From contig LSRX01000321.1 in NCBI GenBank assembly GCA_001939145.1, positions 333,875 through 397,874 on the forward strand: a stretch of 64,000 bases of DNA, in the 5' to 3' direction. The notes beneath the pieces are model-generated. The model did not search any database. It was given only the letters and a program-made list of their open reading frames with translations, and had not been told where the DNA came from. Each line of letters starts with the position of its first letter. The stretch's first letter is position 1. The DNA is from Symbiodinium microadriaticum (taxonomy: Eukaryota > Sar > Dinophyceae > Suessiales > Symbiodiniaceae). This document shows, piece after piece, positions 63,261 to 64,000 of this stretch. The translations under genes and the position numbers were made by a program.

Positions 63261-63714
63261 TATGGGGGTCGAACAACTGCATCTCTGTCGTTTAATCTTC
63301 AAGCTCTCAACCCTCTAGCCTGAAGAGCTAGCAGCAGCGATGAGTGTTTATCAGGTTTGCCCCCTTTGTGATTCTAGTACAACCGCCCGCCCCTGTTTTC
63401 GCGCTTCGATGTAACACCTTCCTACTACTTTTCTTCATGGGTGGTCGCTTTGCTAAACTGGACCATGGGAACAGGGCACCCTTCTTCTTTTGAACGGGTC
63501 ACCTAAACCGTAAACCCTAAACCCTAAACCCTAAAACCCTATACCCCAACCACCTAAACCCTAAACCCTAAACACCTAAAAACCTAAACACCTAATTAGC
63601 CCTACCGTGGTCATAAGCTTCCAGGACCTGATCTGCAAGCCCAACTCTAACGACCAGATGAGAATCCTTCGGGGATTGGGTTTAGGGTTTAGGGTGCATG
63701 GGATCAAGACCTTA

Positions 63715-63825
63715 CGGTGTTGATGGTATAAATCCTGCATGACCCCATGATGAGGAATATACCCATAATTCCCATAGTTTAGGATCCTTAAGGTAATGCA
63801 GGATTTATAATATAGTCATCAACAG
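63715..63825. mobile_element. Palindromic MITE copy 7
   Basis: Ends CGGTGTTGATGGTATAAATCC and TTATAATATAGTCATCAACAG. Left flank is TA, right flank is GA, so one flank has mutated. The arms are otherwise long and complementary. Confidence 0.8.
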
Positions 63826-63924
63826 GAGGTTTAGGGTTTTATCTAGGGCGAAAATGACAGATAGTGGAAGCCCGAAGCGCAGAGCTCTGGAGCTTTCAAT
63901 GTCCTGGCCTGTTTCCCCCACCAG

Positions 63925-63975
63925 GCGCTGAGAATCACATGCGATGGTCGGCCATTCAGCAGCCTTCAGTACCAG
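63925..63975 (+). CDS. 51-bp exon near the window end
   Basis: Preceded by a pyrimidine-rich CCTGTTTCCCCCACCAG and followed by GTGGGC. Reads ALRITCDGRPFSSLQYQ, phase 0 at both ends. Good splice sites for so short an exon. An overlapping longer frame (SFQCPGLFPPPGAENHMRWS) is an alternative. Confidence 0.4.
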
Positions 63976-64000
63976 GTGGGCATCATGAAACCTAAACCCT

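Larger units (their letters stand above)
47566..64000. repeat. Interstitial degenerate telomere-like zone (TTTAGGG / CCCTAAA)
   Basis: From about 47566 to the window end, most non-exonic sequence is made of seven- and eight-base words of TTTAGGG type, in blocks whose strand flips dozens of times (G-rich at 47566-47715, 48020-48160, 58971-59186 and 60665-61057; C-rich at 48445-48485, 48960-49150, 61149-61281 and 61880-62015). Degeneracy is high between blocks. A chromosome end would keep one orientation, so this is internal filler. A single undetermined base stands in the 59041-59060 row. Confidence 0.9.

Noticed and set aside
47566..64000. A chromosome end (true telomere)
   Set aside because: The repeats are degenerate and switch strand many times, and the array does not run cleanly to the window edge.
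1..64000. tRNA, rRNA, CRISPR array or bacterial operon
   Set aside because: I found no cloverleaf with a GGTTCGA-type arm, no rRNA-like conserved stretch, no spaced identical repeats of CRISPR form and no ribosome-binding-site-led gene runs.

Overview
The window looks like nuclear DNA of a microalgal or protist eukaryote. There is no bacterial gene layout: no long open frames with ribosome binding sites, no operons, and I saw no rRNA, tRNA or CRISPR. Coding signal comes as short exons bounded by GT and AG, microsatellites are abundant, and the last quarter is packed with plant/alveolate-type telomere-like sequence (TTTAGGG and its complement). An alveolate alga (chromerid or dinoflagellate type) fits best, but this is an inference from repeat type, base composition and gene structure. 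Nothing here names a species.

Region 1 (1-14.2 kb) holds a chain of candidate multi-exon genes, all on the plus strand, separated by repeats. It includes a cysteine-rich gene (165-1996), a spliced gene ending at 3848, a foldback hairpin (4007-4236), a ubiquitin-protease-like fragment (5203-5508), two more spliced genes (6399-6826, 8911-9214) and a triplicated 389-bp unit (10422-11553). Region 2 (14.4-16.7 kb) is AT-richer and seems gene-poor; it ends in an isolated island of degenerate telomere-like sequence. Region 3 (16.7-47.2 kb) resumes plus-strand coding, with the best splice-phase-consistent models at 22573-23077, 25884-26181, 29841-30121, 32018-32358 and 37937-38881. It also has a roughly 1.01-kb tandem duplication with nested units (40.8-43.0 kb) and long microsatellites. 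Region 4 (47.57-64 kb) is filled with TTTAGGG-like sequence that switches strand many times, so it is interstitial rather than a chromosome end. Exon-like segments with sound splice borders are embedded in it, and so are seven copies of a palindromic, TA-flanked, MITE-like element.

The candidate introns whose two sides agree in reading phase are mostly very short (about 20-56 nt). Almost all well-supported exons are on the plus strand. Apart from the ubiquitin-protease-like piece, I recognise almost no protein family, so most coding entries are structural descriptions. At about 50 percent GC, chance open frames of 60-120 codons are common, and several regions stay open in more than one frame. 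Exon borders are proposals that need transcripts.
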